Positions 1 through 5,202 of a stretch of 5,202 nt of DNA are shown in pieces; position 1 is the first letter of the stretch, and each line of letters starts with the position of its first letter. Location of the stretch: the NCBI GenBank assembly GCA_020425485.1, contig JAGQRL010000326.1, positions 1 to 5,202 on the forward strand, written 5' to 3'. The notes beneath the pieces are model-generated. The model worked only from the letters and a program-made list of their open reading frames with translations, made no database searches and was not told the origin of the DNA. Both the position numbers and the translations under genes were made by a program. This DNA is from Rhodospirillaceae bacterium (GTDB taxonomy: Bacteria > Pseudomonadota > Alphaproteobacteria > DSM-16000 > Inquilinaceae).

Positions 1-1394
1 AGGACAACCACGCCGGCCTGATGACCGAAGCGCAGATGGAAGCGTTCCGCCAGCAGATGGGCGTGGCACCCGGACGGGAGTGGGATCGCTTCTCCACGGT
101 CGCCGACTCCAAGCCGCTGGAAGACTGGCTCAGCACCATTCCGTTCTTTGCCGCTGGGCCGCGGCGCTACCGGGCCGAGCCGGTGGCGACGCCGGGTCCC
201 GTCTATCTCGACGGCGGGGTGCAATCGACGCAGGCGGGCTTCGGCAAGATCCTTGATGAGATCGCCCGGTCCGGCTCCGCGCTGTCGCACCGCATCGTCA
301 CCACCTCGCCCGACGTCACGGTCTCGACCAATCTCGGCGGCTGGGTGAACCGCCGGGGCCTGTTTGCCCGCGACCCGCGCTCCGACCTGTTTCGCGAGCA
401 CAACATTCCCTCTGCGCAGAAATGGGCCTTCTCGCCGCACGGCCAGCACATCGAACTGGGCATCGCGGAGATGAACCTGTTCCTGCTGCTGGGCGCCGCC
501 GGCCTCAGCCATTCGCTGTTCGGCGAGCGCCTGCTGCCCGTCGGCACCGTCTACGATCCGTTCATCGCCCGCGGGCTCGATGCGCTCAACTACGCCTGCT
601 ACCAGGATGCGCGCTTCCTCATCGCCGGCACGCCGTCGGGCATCACGCTGGCGCCGGAGGGCGGTGCCCACCAGTCGATCGGCGCACCGCTGATCGGCAT
701 GAGCCAGGACGGCCTGGCCGCCTTCGAGCCCGCCTTCCTCGACGAGCTGTCGGTGATCCTGGACTGGTCGTTCGACTACATGCAGCGCAGCGGCGAAGGC
801 GATCCGTCGGAACGCACCTGGCTGCGCGACGAGACCGGCGGGTCGGTCTACCTCCGCCTGTCGACGCGGCCGGTGGAGCAGATGCGCTCGCGCCGCGACG
901 GGGCGTTCGCCGAGCGCGTCGTCGACGGCGCCTACTGGCTGCGCGAACCGGGGCCGAACGCCGAAGTGGTGATCGCCTATCAGGGGTGCGTTGCACCCGA
1001 GGCGATCGAGGCAGCCGGCCGCATCGGCAACGACCGCCGCGATATCGGCGTGCTGGCCGTCACCTCCGCCGACCGGCTCAACGCCGGCTGGACGGCGGCA
1101 CGGCGCGCCAGGGCGCGCGGCCATGCCTTCGCCGAAAGCCACATCGAGCGGCTGATGGCCCGCCTGCCATCGCATTGCACGCTGATCACGGTGATCGACG
1201 GGCATCCGGCGACGCTGGCCTGGCTGGGGGCGGTCGCCGGCCACCGCACCGTGCCGCTCGGCGTGGAGCATTTCGGCCAGACCGGAACCGTGGCCGACCT
1301 CTATCGCCATTTCGGCATCGACGCCGACGCCATCGTTGCCGCCGCAAACCACCTGTCGCCCGGCCGCCAGATCCGGCTGCGCGCCGTGGAGTGA
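1..1394 (+). CDS. Pyruvate dehydrogenase E1 / transketolase-like protein, C-terminal part (5' end outside window)
   Basis: This is the C-terminal 463 residues of a thiamine-diphosphate enzyme resembling homodimeric AceE-type E1 subunits and transketolases. Such enzymes decarboxylate 2-oxoacids or transfer two-carbon units in the cytoplasm. The frame is open from the window edge and begins DNHAGLMTEAQMEAF. The DNHAGL stretch is a conserved internal AceE-type motif, so the ATG at position 21 is not the start and the gene continues upstream. The pyrimidine-binding domain follows: GIAEMNLFLLLGAAGL at about 459-506 holds the conserved Glu (codon 468-470) that normally activates the cofactor, and EGGAHQSIG (about 657-683) matches the AceE region with substrate-side histidines. 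The C-terminal transketolase domain runs to a TGA stop at 1392-1394. No defect is visible. The substrate (pyruvate, another 2-oxoacid or a sugar phosphate) cannot be decided from this half. It converges on the next gene with a 16-base gap. Confidence 0.85.
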   Translation, partial: DNHAGLMTEAQMEAFRQQMGVAPGREWDRFSTVADSKPLEDWLSTIPFFAAGPRRYRAEPVATPGPVYLDGGVQSTQAGFGKILDEIARSGSALSHRIVTTSPDVTVSTNLGGWVNRRGLFARDPRSDLFREHNIPSAQKWAFSPHGQHIELGIAEMNLFLLLGAAGLSHSLFGERLLPVGTVYDPFIARGLDALNYACYQDARFLIAGTPSGITLAPEGGAHQSIGAPLIGMSQDGLAAFEPAFLDELSVILDWSFDYMQRSGEGDPSERTWLRDETGGSVYLRLSTRPVEQMRSRRDGAFAERVVDGAYWLREPGPNAEVVIAYQGCVAPEAIEAAGRIGNDRRDIGVLAVTSADRLNAGWTAARRARARGHAFAESHIERLMARLPSHCTLITVIDGHPATLAWLGAVAGHRTVPLGVEHFGQTGTVADLYRHFGIDADAIVAAANHLSPGRQIRLRAVE

Positions 1395-1410
1395 GGGGGG
1401 CCGGGCCGGC

Positions 1411-1977
1411 TCACGGGGTCTGGCATCGCCCGAGGGCGGCAACGGCGGTCAGCACGGTTTCGGCGACGACCTCGTCGGTGACCGAGGCATGGGTCAGCGA
1501 CAGCGCGATGTGCGCCTGCCGGTCGATGACGAAGGTTGCGGGAAGGCCCGCCTCGGGATGACCCGGTGGGTTGGCCGGCCCCCCCGTCTCGGGCGGGCGC
1601 AGGCCATAGGCCCCGGCGACGCGCGATCCCGCGTCGTGGAGCACCCGCATCTCCGGCGCATCGGGCGCGCTTGCCGGCACATCGGGCAACACGGCGAACA
1701 GGGAGCCGCCGGCCTCGGCAATCCTGCCTGCCCACTGGGCGAGCCTGCCGATCGCCTGGGCAGCACCATCGCCGGCCAGGAAGGACAGGACCACCGGTCC
1801 GTGCTGCAACTCGTCGGTGAGCGTGACCGGCTGCTGCGCTTCATCGACGAGGCGGAACCTCGGGGCGCGGTCGCCCGCCCTCAGCGTGCGCCCCGAGCGG
1901 ACATCGCCCGCCAGGCCCTGGCGTTCCCAAAGGCCGCCGGCGCTGCCGGTCCGGTCGCCGCGTCGTCGTCTGCTCAT
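1411..1977 (-). CDS. AhpC/TSA-type redoxin-fold protein lacking the active-site cysteines
   Basis: The 188-residue product looks like a thioredoxin-fold, AhpC/TSA-type redoxin. GDRAPRFRLVD (about 35-45), HGPVVLSFLAGDG (about 60-71) and LPATFVID (about 145-152) align with GDTAPAFTLND, QGPLVVSFYRGVW and MPARYVIG of the peroxiredoxin-like protein at 3078-3752. The CPYC of that protein aligns with AAQA here (codons 1753-1764). The only Cys is at residue 185, near the C terminus, so thiol peroxidase activity by the usual mechanism is unlikely. A non-catalytic, scaffolding or binding role is possible, as is early decay. The frame is open throughout, with no frameshift. The start at 1977 is chosen because GGAG lies 6 bases upstream. 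An adjacent ATG at 1980 and an ATG at 2025 with a poorly spaced AGGA are alternatives. The basic MSRRRRGDR start is not a clear signal peptide. The gene is divergent from lysR and could share its control region. Confidence 0.72.
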   Translation of the reverse strand: MSRRRRGDRTGSAGGLWERQGLAGDVRSGRTLRAGDRAPRFRLVDEAQQPVTLTDELQHGPVVLSFLAGDGAAQAIGRLAQWAGRIAEAGGSLFAVLPDVPASAPDAPEMRVLHDAGSRVAGAYGLRPPETGGPANPPGHPEAGLPATFVIDRQAHIALSLTHASVTDEVVAETVLTAVAALGRCQTP

Positions 1978-2086
1978 CATCGTCTCCGCGGTCTTCAGCC
2001 TCTCTTCCGCGAAAACAATGGCCATTCCTGAAGGCGCAGGGCACTCTGGCGCTAGCTATATTGCTCATTCCCGAGAGGCATGAAGA
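1978..2086. promoter_or_regulatory. Divergent control region between cysteine-less redoxin and lysR
   Basis: This 109-base gap separates two divergent start codons and must hold both promoters. It contains the most AT-rich patch nearby, GCTAGCTATATTGC at 2051-2064. TATATT (2057-2062) is a plausible -10 for lysR, but no good -35 lies at the right distance. The LysR-box-like dyad at 2066-2082 follows directly. A half-site CATTCC is at 2023-2028. The promoter assignment is tentative; the arrangement itself is clear. Confidence 0.45.
2066..2082. promoter_or_regulatory. LysR-box-like operator, copy 1
   Basis: The sequence CATTCCCGAGAGGCATG is an imperfect dyad (CATTCC and, on the other strand, CATGCC, with a 5-base centre). 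It has T at position 3 and A at position 15, the T-N11-A spacing known for LysR-type regulators. Including the preceding T, it matches copy 2 at 16 of 18 bases and copy 3 at 14 of 18. It lies just after a candidate -10 and contains the GAGAGG ribosome binding site of lysR (2073-2078). Binding here would fit autorepression. It is also 88 bases upstream of the divergent redoxin start codon. Confidence 0.5.
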
Positions 2087-3010
2087 ATGGACCGCATGGC
2101 GGCGATGGAGACGTTCGTCCGGGTCGTTGAGTCCGGTTCCTTTTCCGCAGCGGGGAAGAGCCTGAACGTGGGCCAGCCGGCGGTTTCGAAGACCGTGGCG
2201 CAGCTTGAAAACCGGTTGGGCGTGAAGCTGCTGCTGCGCTCGACCCGCGGCCTGACACCGACGGAGGCCGGGCTGAGCTTCTATGAACGCGCCCGCCGCT
2301 CGATCGAGGAGGCGGATGAAGCGGATCTGGCCGCCCGCGGTGCCGGGGCTGGCCTGTCGGGCAAGCTGCGCATCTGTGCCGCCGTCACCTTTGCGCGGAT
2401 CCACGTGATGCCGCACCTGCCGGCGTTCCTGGCGCAGCACCCGGAGCTGGAAATCGAGGTCGTGCTGGATGACCGCAACGTCGACCTGGTGCACGAGGGC
2501 ATCGATGTCGCCCTGCGCATGGGGCGGCTGGCGGATTCGGCACTGGTCGCGCGCAAGGTGGCCAGCAGCCGCATTTCGGTGCTCGGAACGGAAGCCTATT
2601 TCGCACGGCGCGGCGTGCCGGCGACGCCGGGCGACCTGCTGGCGCACGATGCCGTCATCTACGCCCAGCGGGGCGGCGGTGCCGTGTGGACCTTCCGCCG
2701 TGCGGATGCCGAGCTGTCGGTCACCGTGCAGGGGCGCCTCAGGGTCACGGCGGCGGAAGGGGTGCGGGCGGCGGTGCTGGCCCATGCCGGCCTGGCCGTC
2801 GCGTCAGAATGGATGTTCGCGCCGGAACTGGCGGATGGCACGGTCCGCACGGTGCTGAACGATTGGGAGCTGCCGCGGCTCGACCTGTGGGCGGTGTTCC
2901 CCGCCGGCCGCTCGGCCACCACCAAGGTGCGCGCCTTCATCCGCTTCGTGGAGGAGATCCTGGGCGGGCGGCCAGAGGCGGAAGCACCCGATCAGCCGCA
3001 CGCACAGTGA
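2087..3010 (+). CDS. LysR-family transcriptional regulator, CrgA-like
   Basis: The 307-residue product is a typical full-length LysR-type regulator. Residues 4-64 form the winged helix-turn-helix: METFVRVVESGSFSAAGKSL, then QPAVSKTVAQLENRLGVKLL and STRGLTPTEAG. A linker helix follows, and the effector-binding domain starts near residue 92 (GKLRICAAVTFARIHVMPHL). The later blocks WTFRRADAEL, GRLRVTAAEGVRAAVLAHAGLA and LDLWAVFP resemble the CrgA-like subgroup, whose members often control nearby oxidoreductase genes. The only Cys is residue 97, so an OxyR-style two-cysteine disulfide switch is not expected. The start is set by GAGAGG (2073-2078), 8 bases before the ATG; downstream ATGs at 2096 and 2105 would cut into the conserved N terminus. 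The gene is divergent from the cysteine-less redoxin and convergent with the CPYC redoxin. Likely targets are itself and the neighbours carrying the shared dyad. The effector is unknown. Confidence 0.93.
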   Translation: MDRMAAMETFVRVVESGSFSAAGKSLNVGQPAVSKTVAQLENRLGVKLLLRSTRGLTPTEAGLSFYERARRSIEEADEADLAARGAGAGLSGKLRICAAVTFARIHVMPHLPAFLAQHPELEIEVVLDDRNVDLVHEGIDVALRMGRLADSALVARKVASSRISVLGTEAYFARRGVPATPGDLLAHDAVIYAQRGGGAVWTFRRADAELSVTVQGRLRVTAAEGVRAAVLAHAGLAVASEWMFAPELADGTVRTVLNDWELPRLDLWAVFPAGRSATTKVRAFIRFVEEILGGRPEAEAPDQPHAQ

Positions 3011-3022
3011 CCGCCGCGGGGA

Positions 3023-3050
3023 GGGCCGCGCCCCGGCGGGAGCGCGGCCC
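3023..3050. terminator. Hairpin between convergent lysR and peroxiredoxin-like genes, probable bidirectional terminator
   Basis: A perfect 9-base-pair stem, GGGCCGCGC (3023-3031) with GCGCGGCCC (3042-3050), is extended by CCC/GGG (3032-3034 with 3038-3040) around a GGC loop, with one unpaired A at 3041. It starts 12 bases after the lysR stop and lies 27 bases from the stop of the opposing gene, where a shared terminator is expected. Neither strand has a T-run after the stem, so it may work only in part or with Rho. Confidence 0.55.
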
Positions 3051-3077
3051 GGAATGTGCGGGCAGCCGCCGGCCGGC

Positions 3078-3752
3078 TCAGGCGTTGACCAGGGCCGCGC
3101 GGTCGAGCACCGGCAGCATGTCTTCGGGTTCCGGCCGCCGGGTGTAGTCCGGGTTCACTTCGGCATAGAGGATCGTGCCGTCCTGGCCGATCACGTAGCG
3201 GGCCGGCATCGGCAGCGTCCAGCTCGGATCGCCGTTGAAGCTGGGCAGGTCGTTCTTCAGCCCCTTGTAGAGGTCCACCAGGTAGTCCGGCATCGCAAAG
3301 CGCAGGCCGAACGCCGCCGCCACGTCGTTGCCGGTGTCCGACAGGATGGAGAAGCCGAGGCTGTTCTGGCGCACCGACTTGCGGCTGTTGGGGGCGGTCT
3401 GCGGCGAGATGGCGACGAGGGTGGCGCCGCGGGCCTGGAACGCCGGCAGGGCTGCCTGCAAGGCCTGCAGCTCCATGTTGCAGTACGGGCACCAGACGCC
3501 GCGATAGAAGCTGACGACGAGCGGCCCCTGCTTCAGCAGCTCGGCCGACGAGACGGGGTTGCCGTCGGGGTCGTTCAGGGTGAACGCGGGGGCCGTGTCG
3601 CCCACCGTCTTGGCGCGATCCGCCTGGCCGGTCGCCTGCAACTCGGCGGTGGCGCGGTGCATGGTTTCGATGACGCTCGGCGGCACGTTGTAGGGGGGCT
3701 TGCCGGCCTCGAATTCGGCCTTGAAGGCGTCGAGCTTGGCTTGCAGCGACAT
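3078..3752 (-). CDS. Peroxiredoxin-like (AhpC/TSA family) protein with CPYC active site
   Basis: The 224-residue cytoplasmic protein is a peroxiredoxin-like AhpC/TSA member. Such proteins reduce peroxides or act as thiol oxidoreductases through a reactive cysteine. An N-terminal helical segment (MSLQAKLDAFKAEFEAGKPP, then YNVPPSVIETMHRATAEL) precedes the thioredoxin fold, which starts near GDTAPAFTLND (51-61). The active site is GVWCPYCNMEL with Cys88 and Cys91. SPQTAPNS (116-123) and PARYVIGQDGTILYAEVNPDYTRRPEP (183-209) complete the fold. The start at 3752 is chosen because AAGGAG lies 8 bases upstream and the MSLQ start suits this family; the open frame continues to 3869 without family-like sequence. 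It is divergent from the SDR at 4064 and convergent with lysR. An operator-like dyad lies 84 bases upstream. It could serve as either a peroxidase or a disulfide reductase; a CPYC motif does not settle this. Confidence 0.9.
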   Translation of the reverse strand: MSLQAKLDAFKAEFEAGKPPYNVPPSVIETMHRATAELQATGQADRAKTVGDTAPAFTLNDPDGNPVSSAELLKQGPLVVSFYRGVWCPYCNMELQALQAALPAFQARGATLVAISPQTAPNSRKSVRQNSLGFSILSDTGNDVAAAFGLRFAMPDYLVDLYKGLKNDLPSFNGDPSWTLPMPARYVIGQDGTILYAEVNPDYTRRPEPEDMLPVLDRAALVNA

Positions 3753-3836
3753 GGGAGGGTCTCCTTCCTGGGTTGGTGGTGCCCAGGATCTGTCCAGCGC
3801 CCGGGAGATCGGAACGCCGGGCAGCGGACTAGGGAT

Positions 3837-3853
3837 CATTCCCGACCGGCATG
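3837..3853. promoter_or_regulatory. LysR-box-like operator, copy 2
   Basis: The sequence CATTCCCGACCGGCATG is almost the same as copy 1 upstream of lysR; counting the preceding T, 16 of 18 bases match, and both differences are in the centre. The dyad CATTCC/GGCATG and the T-N11-A spacing are kept. It is 84 bases upstream of the peroxiredoxin-like start codon, a typical place for a LysR-type recognition site. Confidence 0.5.
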
Positions 3854-3951
3854 GCCCACCGGACCCCAACGGTTCCCCAAGGTCGCCGCGCGACCGAACC
3901 CCTCAGATCCGCAAGGGCGAGGGGGCCGCTGCGGCGTGCGCATACCCGCAC

Positions 3952-3974
3952 ATTCATTCCCCATAAGAATGAAT
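3952..3974. promoter_or_regulatory. Perfect 8-7-8 palindrome containing operator copy 3
   Basis: ATTCATTC (3952-3959) and GAATGAAT (3967-3974) are perfect inverted repeats separated by the 7 bases CCCATAA. The inner part, CATTCCCCATAAGAATG (3955-3971), is the third copy of the shared motif, with T at position 3 and A at position 15. It is about 90 bases upstream of the SDR start codon and lies in the only AT-rich patch of the region. A LysR-type site is the best guess; a dimeric regulator of another family encoded elsewhere is possible. Confidence 0.55.
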
Positions 3975-4024
3975 TCTATGGCTCGGAGCAGTCTGCCGCC
4001 GGGGTGCCGCGGGCGTTAGGTCGG

Positions 4025-4048
4025 TGGGGCAGGCCAATCGTGGCCCCA
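4025..4048 (+). other. Small inverted repeat just upstream of SDR ribosome binding site
   Basis: TGGGGC (4025-4030) pairs with GCCCCA (4043-4048) across 12 bases, ending one base before the AGGAGG ribosome binding site at 4050-4055. It could form a leader hairpin in the SDR mRNA. A stem of six pairs is common by chance in DNA this GC-rich, so the function is uncertain. Confidence 0.25.
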
Positions 4049-4063
4049 GAGGAGGTTCCCACC

Positions 4064-4810
4064 ATGTCCCGACTGCAGAACAAGGTCGCCGTCATTACCG
4101 GGGGCAACAGCGGCATCGGTCTCGCCACCGCCAAGCGCTATGTCGAAGAAGGTGCCTACGTCTTCATCTTCGGCCGCCGCCAGGAGGAACTGGACAAGGC
4201 GGTGGCGGAGATCGGCAGCAACGTCACCGCCGTGCGCGGCGACGTGACCAACCTGGACGATATCGACCGACTGTACGCCGAAGTGGCGCGCATCAAAGGC
4301 ACGTTCGATGTGCTCGTCGCCGCCGCCGGCGTCGTCGTGCTGGAGCCCATCGGCAAGGTCACCGAAGCCAACTTCGACAAGATGTTCAATCTGAACACGC
4401 GCGGCCTGCTGTTCCTGGTGCAGAAGGGGCTGCCGGTGATGCGCGACAACGGCTCCATCATCCTGTTCAGCTCGGTTGCCGCCTTCATGGGCTTGCCGGC
4501 CTATTCGGCCTACGGCGCCACCAAGGCGGCGGTGCGCTCCTACGCCCGCACCTGGACGATGGAGCTGAAGGGCCGCGGCATCCGCACCAACGTCATCAGC
4601 CCCGGCCCGATCGAAACGCCGATGATCGACTCCCAGGGAACGCCCGAAGAGGTGGCGAAGCTGCGCGAGATCTTCTCCGCCAATGTCCCGCTGGGCCGCA
4701 TGGGCCGGCCGGAGGAGGTGGCCAACGTCGCGCTGTTCCTGGGCTCCGACGAAAGCAGCTACGTCGCCGGGGCCGAGTTTTCGGTGGATGGCGGGATGGG
4801 GGCCGTCTGA
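4064..4810 (+). CDS. Classical short-chain dehydrogenase/reductase (SDR)
   Basis: The 248-residue product has the usual length of a classical SDR, a cytoplasmic NAD(P)-dependent carbonyl or alcohol oxidoreductase. The Rossmann motif TGGNSGIG is at residues 12-19, and Arg38-Arg39 after the second strand suggests NADP(H). Asp60 (GDVTN) should contact the adenine. The catalytic tetrad is complete: Asn111, Ser137, Tyr150 and Lys154 (YGATK). SPGPIETPM (179-187) and the C-terminal SVDGGMG (240-246) are typical. The usual NNAG motif is AAAG here (86-89), an unusual variant. The start is fixed by AGGAGG (4050-4055), 8 bases before the ATG. The gene is divergent from the peroxiredoxin-like gene and shares a control region with two operator-like sites, so it is a likely target of the LysR protein. 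The substrate cannot be assigned; 3-oxoacyl reductase is a common automatic label for this group and is not specifically supported. Confidence 0.93.
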   Translation: MSRLQNKVAVITGGNSGIGLATAKRYVEEGAYVFIFGRRQEELDKAVAEIGSNVTAVRGDVTNLDDIDRLYAEVARIKGTFDVLVAAAGVVVLEPIGKVTEANFDKMFNLNTRGLLFLVQKGLPVMRDNGSIILFSSVAAFMGLPAYSAYGATKAAVRSYARTWTMELKGRGIRTNVISPGPIETPMIDSQGTPEEVAKLREIFSANVPLGRMGRPEEVANVALFLGSDESSYVAGAEFSVDGGMGAV

Positions 4811-4814
4811 TCCG

Positions 4815-4857
4815 CCGGCAGGGCCGCCCGCCCTGGTGGCGAGCGGCCCGCTGCCGG
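4815..4857 (+). terminator. Hairpin downstream of SDR gene, probable terminator
   Basis: Starting 4 bases after the SDR stop, GGGCCGC (4821-4827) pairs with GCGGCCC (4843-4849). Inside, CGCC (4829-4832) pairs with GGCG (4838-4841). Outside, CCGGCA (4815-4820) pairs with TGCCGG (4852-4857) past a two-base bulge. The core resembles the hairpin at 3023-3050. Only a short TTC follows, with no T-run, so termination may be partial and some transcripts may read into the next SDR gene. Confidence 0.5.
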
Positions 4858-4937
4858 TTCGCCGTCATGCGGATCGGCCGCCTGCGCGGCCAGGCCATCC
4901 ACCTGTTTCCATGACGTATGTGTTGGGGAGCGAGACC

Positions 4938-5202
4938 ATGAACCTCCACGGCAAGAAGATCCTGATCACCGGTGGCGGCACGGGCATTGGCCTGGCGCTG
5001 GCCGATGCCCTGGCGGCCAAGGGTGCGGAGCTGCTGATTGCCGGCCGGCGTGGCGCGCCGCTTGCGCAAGCGGCAGACCGGCTGCGCGGCGGCGGGGCAA
5101 CGGTGCACGTCGCGGTTGCCGACGTTACCGATGCGGCCGGCCGCACCGCCTTGATTGAAGCGGCACGGGTGCAGTTGGGCGGGCTCGATATCCTCATCAA
5201 CA
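4938..5202 (+). CDS. Second SDR-family oxidoreductase, N-terminal part (3' end outside window)
   Basis: The first 88 residues of a second short-chain dehydrogenase are visible before the window ends. The start MNLHGKKILITGGGTGIGLALADAL carries the Rossmann motif TGGGTGIG at residues 11-18. Arg37-Arg38 (AGRR) suggests NADP(H), Asp62 (ADVTD) is the adenine contact, and LDILIN (83-88) runs into what should be the NNAG motif. The MNL start and following sequence recall DltE-like SDRs, but the catalytic half is not seen. GGGGAG (4925-4930) lies 7 bases before the ATG. It follows the first SDR on the same strand after 127 bases that include a hairpin, so it may have its own promoter or be transcribed by read-through. 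The two SDRs differ widely beyond the shared motifs and are not a recent duplication. Confidence 0.88.
   Translation, partial: MNLHGKKILITGGGTGIGLALADALAAKGAELLIAGRRGAPLAQAADRLRGGGATVHVAVADVTDAAGRTALIEAARVQLGGLDILIN

Larger units (their letters stand above)
3753..4063. promoter_or_regulatory. Divergent control region between peroxiredoxin-like gene and SDR gene
   Basis: This 311-base stretch has no convincing gene; the frames open across it are extensions of the flanking genes without family-like sequence. It holds two copies of the LysR-box-like dyad (3837-3853 and 3955-3971), whose centres are 118 bases apart. Between them is a nested inverted repeat: GGTCG/CGACC (3881-3885, 3891-3895) inside GGTT/AACC (3871-3874, 3897-3900). 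The AT-rich patch at 3951-3980 is the likeliest promoter area for the SDR gene, but no strong -35/-10 pair can be named. A short hairpin precedes the SDR ribosome binding site. Confidence 0.5.

Noticed and set aside
21..1394. ATG at 21 as the true start of the first gene
   Set aside because: The frame is open upstream to the window edge and encodes DNHAGL, a conserved internal motif of AceE-type enzymes, so the gene is merely cut by the window.
1391..1414. GTGAG/CTCAC inverted repeat spanning the two convergent stop codons as a terminator
   Set aside because: Only five outer pairs form, the interior does not pair well, and the symmetry partly comes from the two stop codons themselves.
422..1561. 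Long open frame (379 codons) overlapping the E1/transketolase-like gene
   Set aside because: Its product is rich in Arg, Ala, Pro and Gly, with no recognisable domain, as expected of an out-of-frame reading of GC-rich coding DNA.
1753..1764. Frameshift or sequencing error as the cause of the missing CxxC in the first redoxin
   Set aside because: The frame matches the intact relative on both sides of this site without gaps, and the other minus-strand frames offer no CxxC motif here.
1841..2785. Minus-strand open frame of 314 codons across lysR
   Set aside because: It is antisense to a clear LysR gene, has a low-complexity Arg/His/Gln-rich product and no family resemblance.
3753..3869. Longer N terminus of the peroxiredoxin-like protein starting at 3869
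   Set aside because: The extra 39 residues have no family-like sequence, and the AAGGAG site is placed for the start at 3752. The extension would also run through operator copy 2.
3054..4019. Plus-strand open frame of 321 codons across the peroxiredoxin-like gene
   Set aside because: It is the complement of a well-supported gene with a good ribosome binding site. Its Val/Gly/Arg-rich product has no recognisable motif.
3851..4063. Longer N terminus of the SDR starting at 3851
   Set aside because: MSRLQNKVAVITGG is a normal SDR start with an ideal ribosome binding site; the extension is not SDR-like and covers the palindrome.
4898..4916. CATCC...CCATG upstream of the second SDR as a fourth operator copy
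   Set aside because: The spacing is CAT-N12-ATG rather than N11, and the GG before ATG and the CCC after CATT are missing.

Overview
The window is GC-rich DNA with third codon positions almost all G or C. The protein types (an AceE/transketolase-like E1 subunit, a CrgA-type LysR regulator, AhpC/TSA-like redoxins and classical SDR reductases) suggest a high-GC proteobacterium. An alphaproteobacterium of the Rhodospirillales kind is my best guess, but this rests on general resemblance only. There are no RNA genes, insertion sequences, CRISPR arrays or phage genes. It reads as ordinary chromosome carrying a small redox-related regulatory cluster.

Layout from left to right: (1) the C-terminal part of a thiamine-diphosphate E1/transketolase-like enzyme (+), cut by the window start. 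(2) A convergent redoxin-fold protein (-) whose CxxC-type active site is replaced by AAQA. (3) A divergent LysR-family regulator (+). (4) A strong hairpin between convergent genes, then a peroxiredoxin-like protein (-) with an intact CPYC site. (5) A roughly 310-base divergent intergenic region. (6) A complete SDR oxidoreductase (+), followed by a hairpin. (7) The start of a second SDR (+), cut by the window end.

The most interesting signal is a dyad-symmetric motif of the form CATTCCC-N6/7-(G)ATG, with the T-N11-A geometry of LysR boxes. It occurs three times, in just the two divergent intergenic regions. One copy overlaps the lysR ribosome binding site (2066-2082). Two lie between the CPYC peroxiredoxin and the SDR (3837-3853 and 3955-3971). 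The last is embedded in a perfect 8-7-8 palindrome. The copies at 2066 and 3837 lie at nearly the same distance (88 and 84 bases) upstream of the two redoxin start codons.

The simplest reading is that the LysR protein controls itself, both redoxin genes and the SDR as one local regulon. The effector and physiological role cannot be read from the sequence. An electrophile, quinone or peroxide response would fit the gene content, but that is inference.
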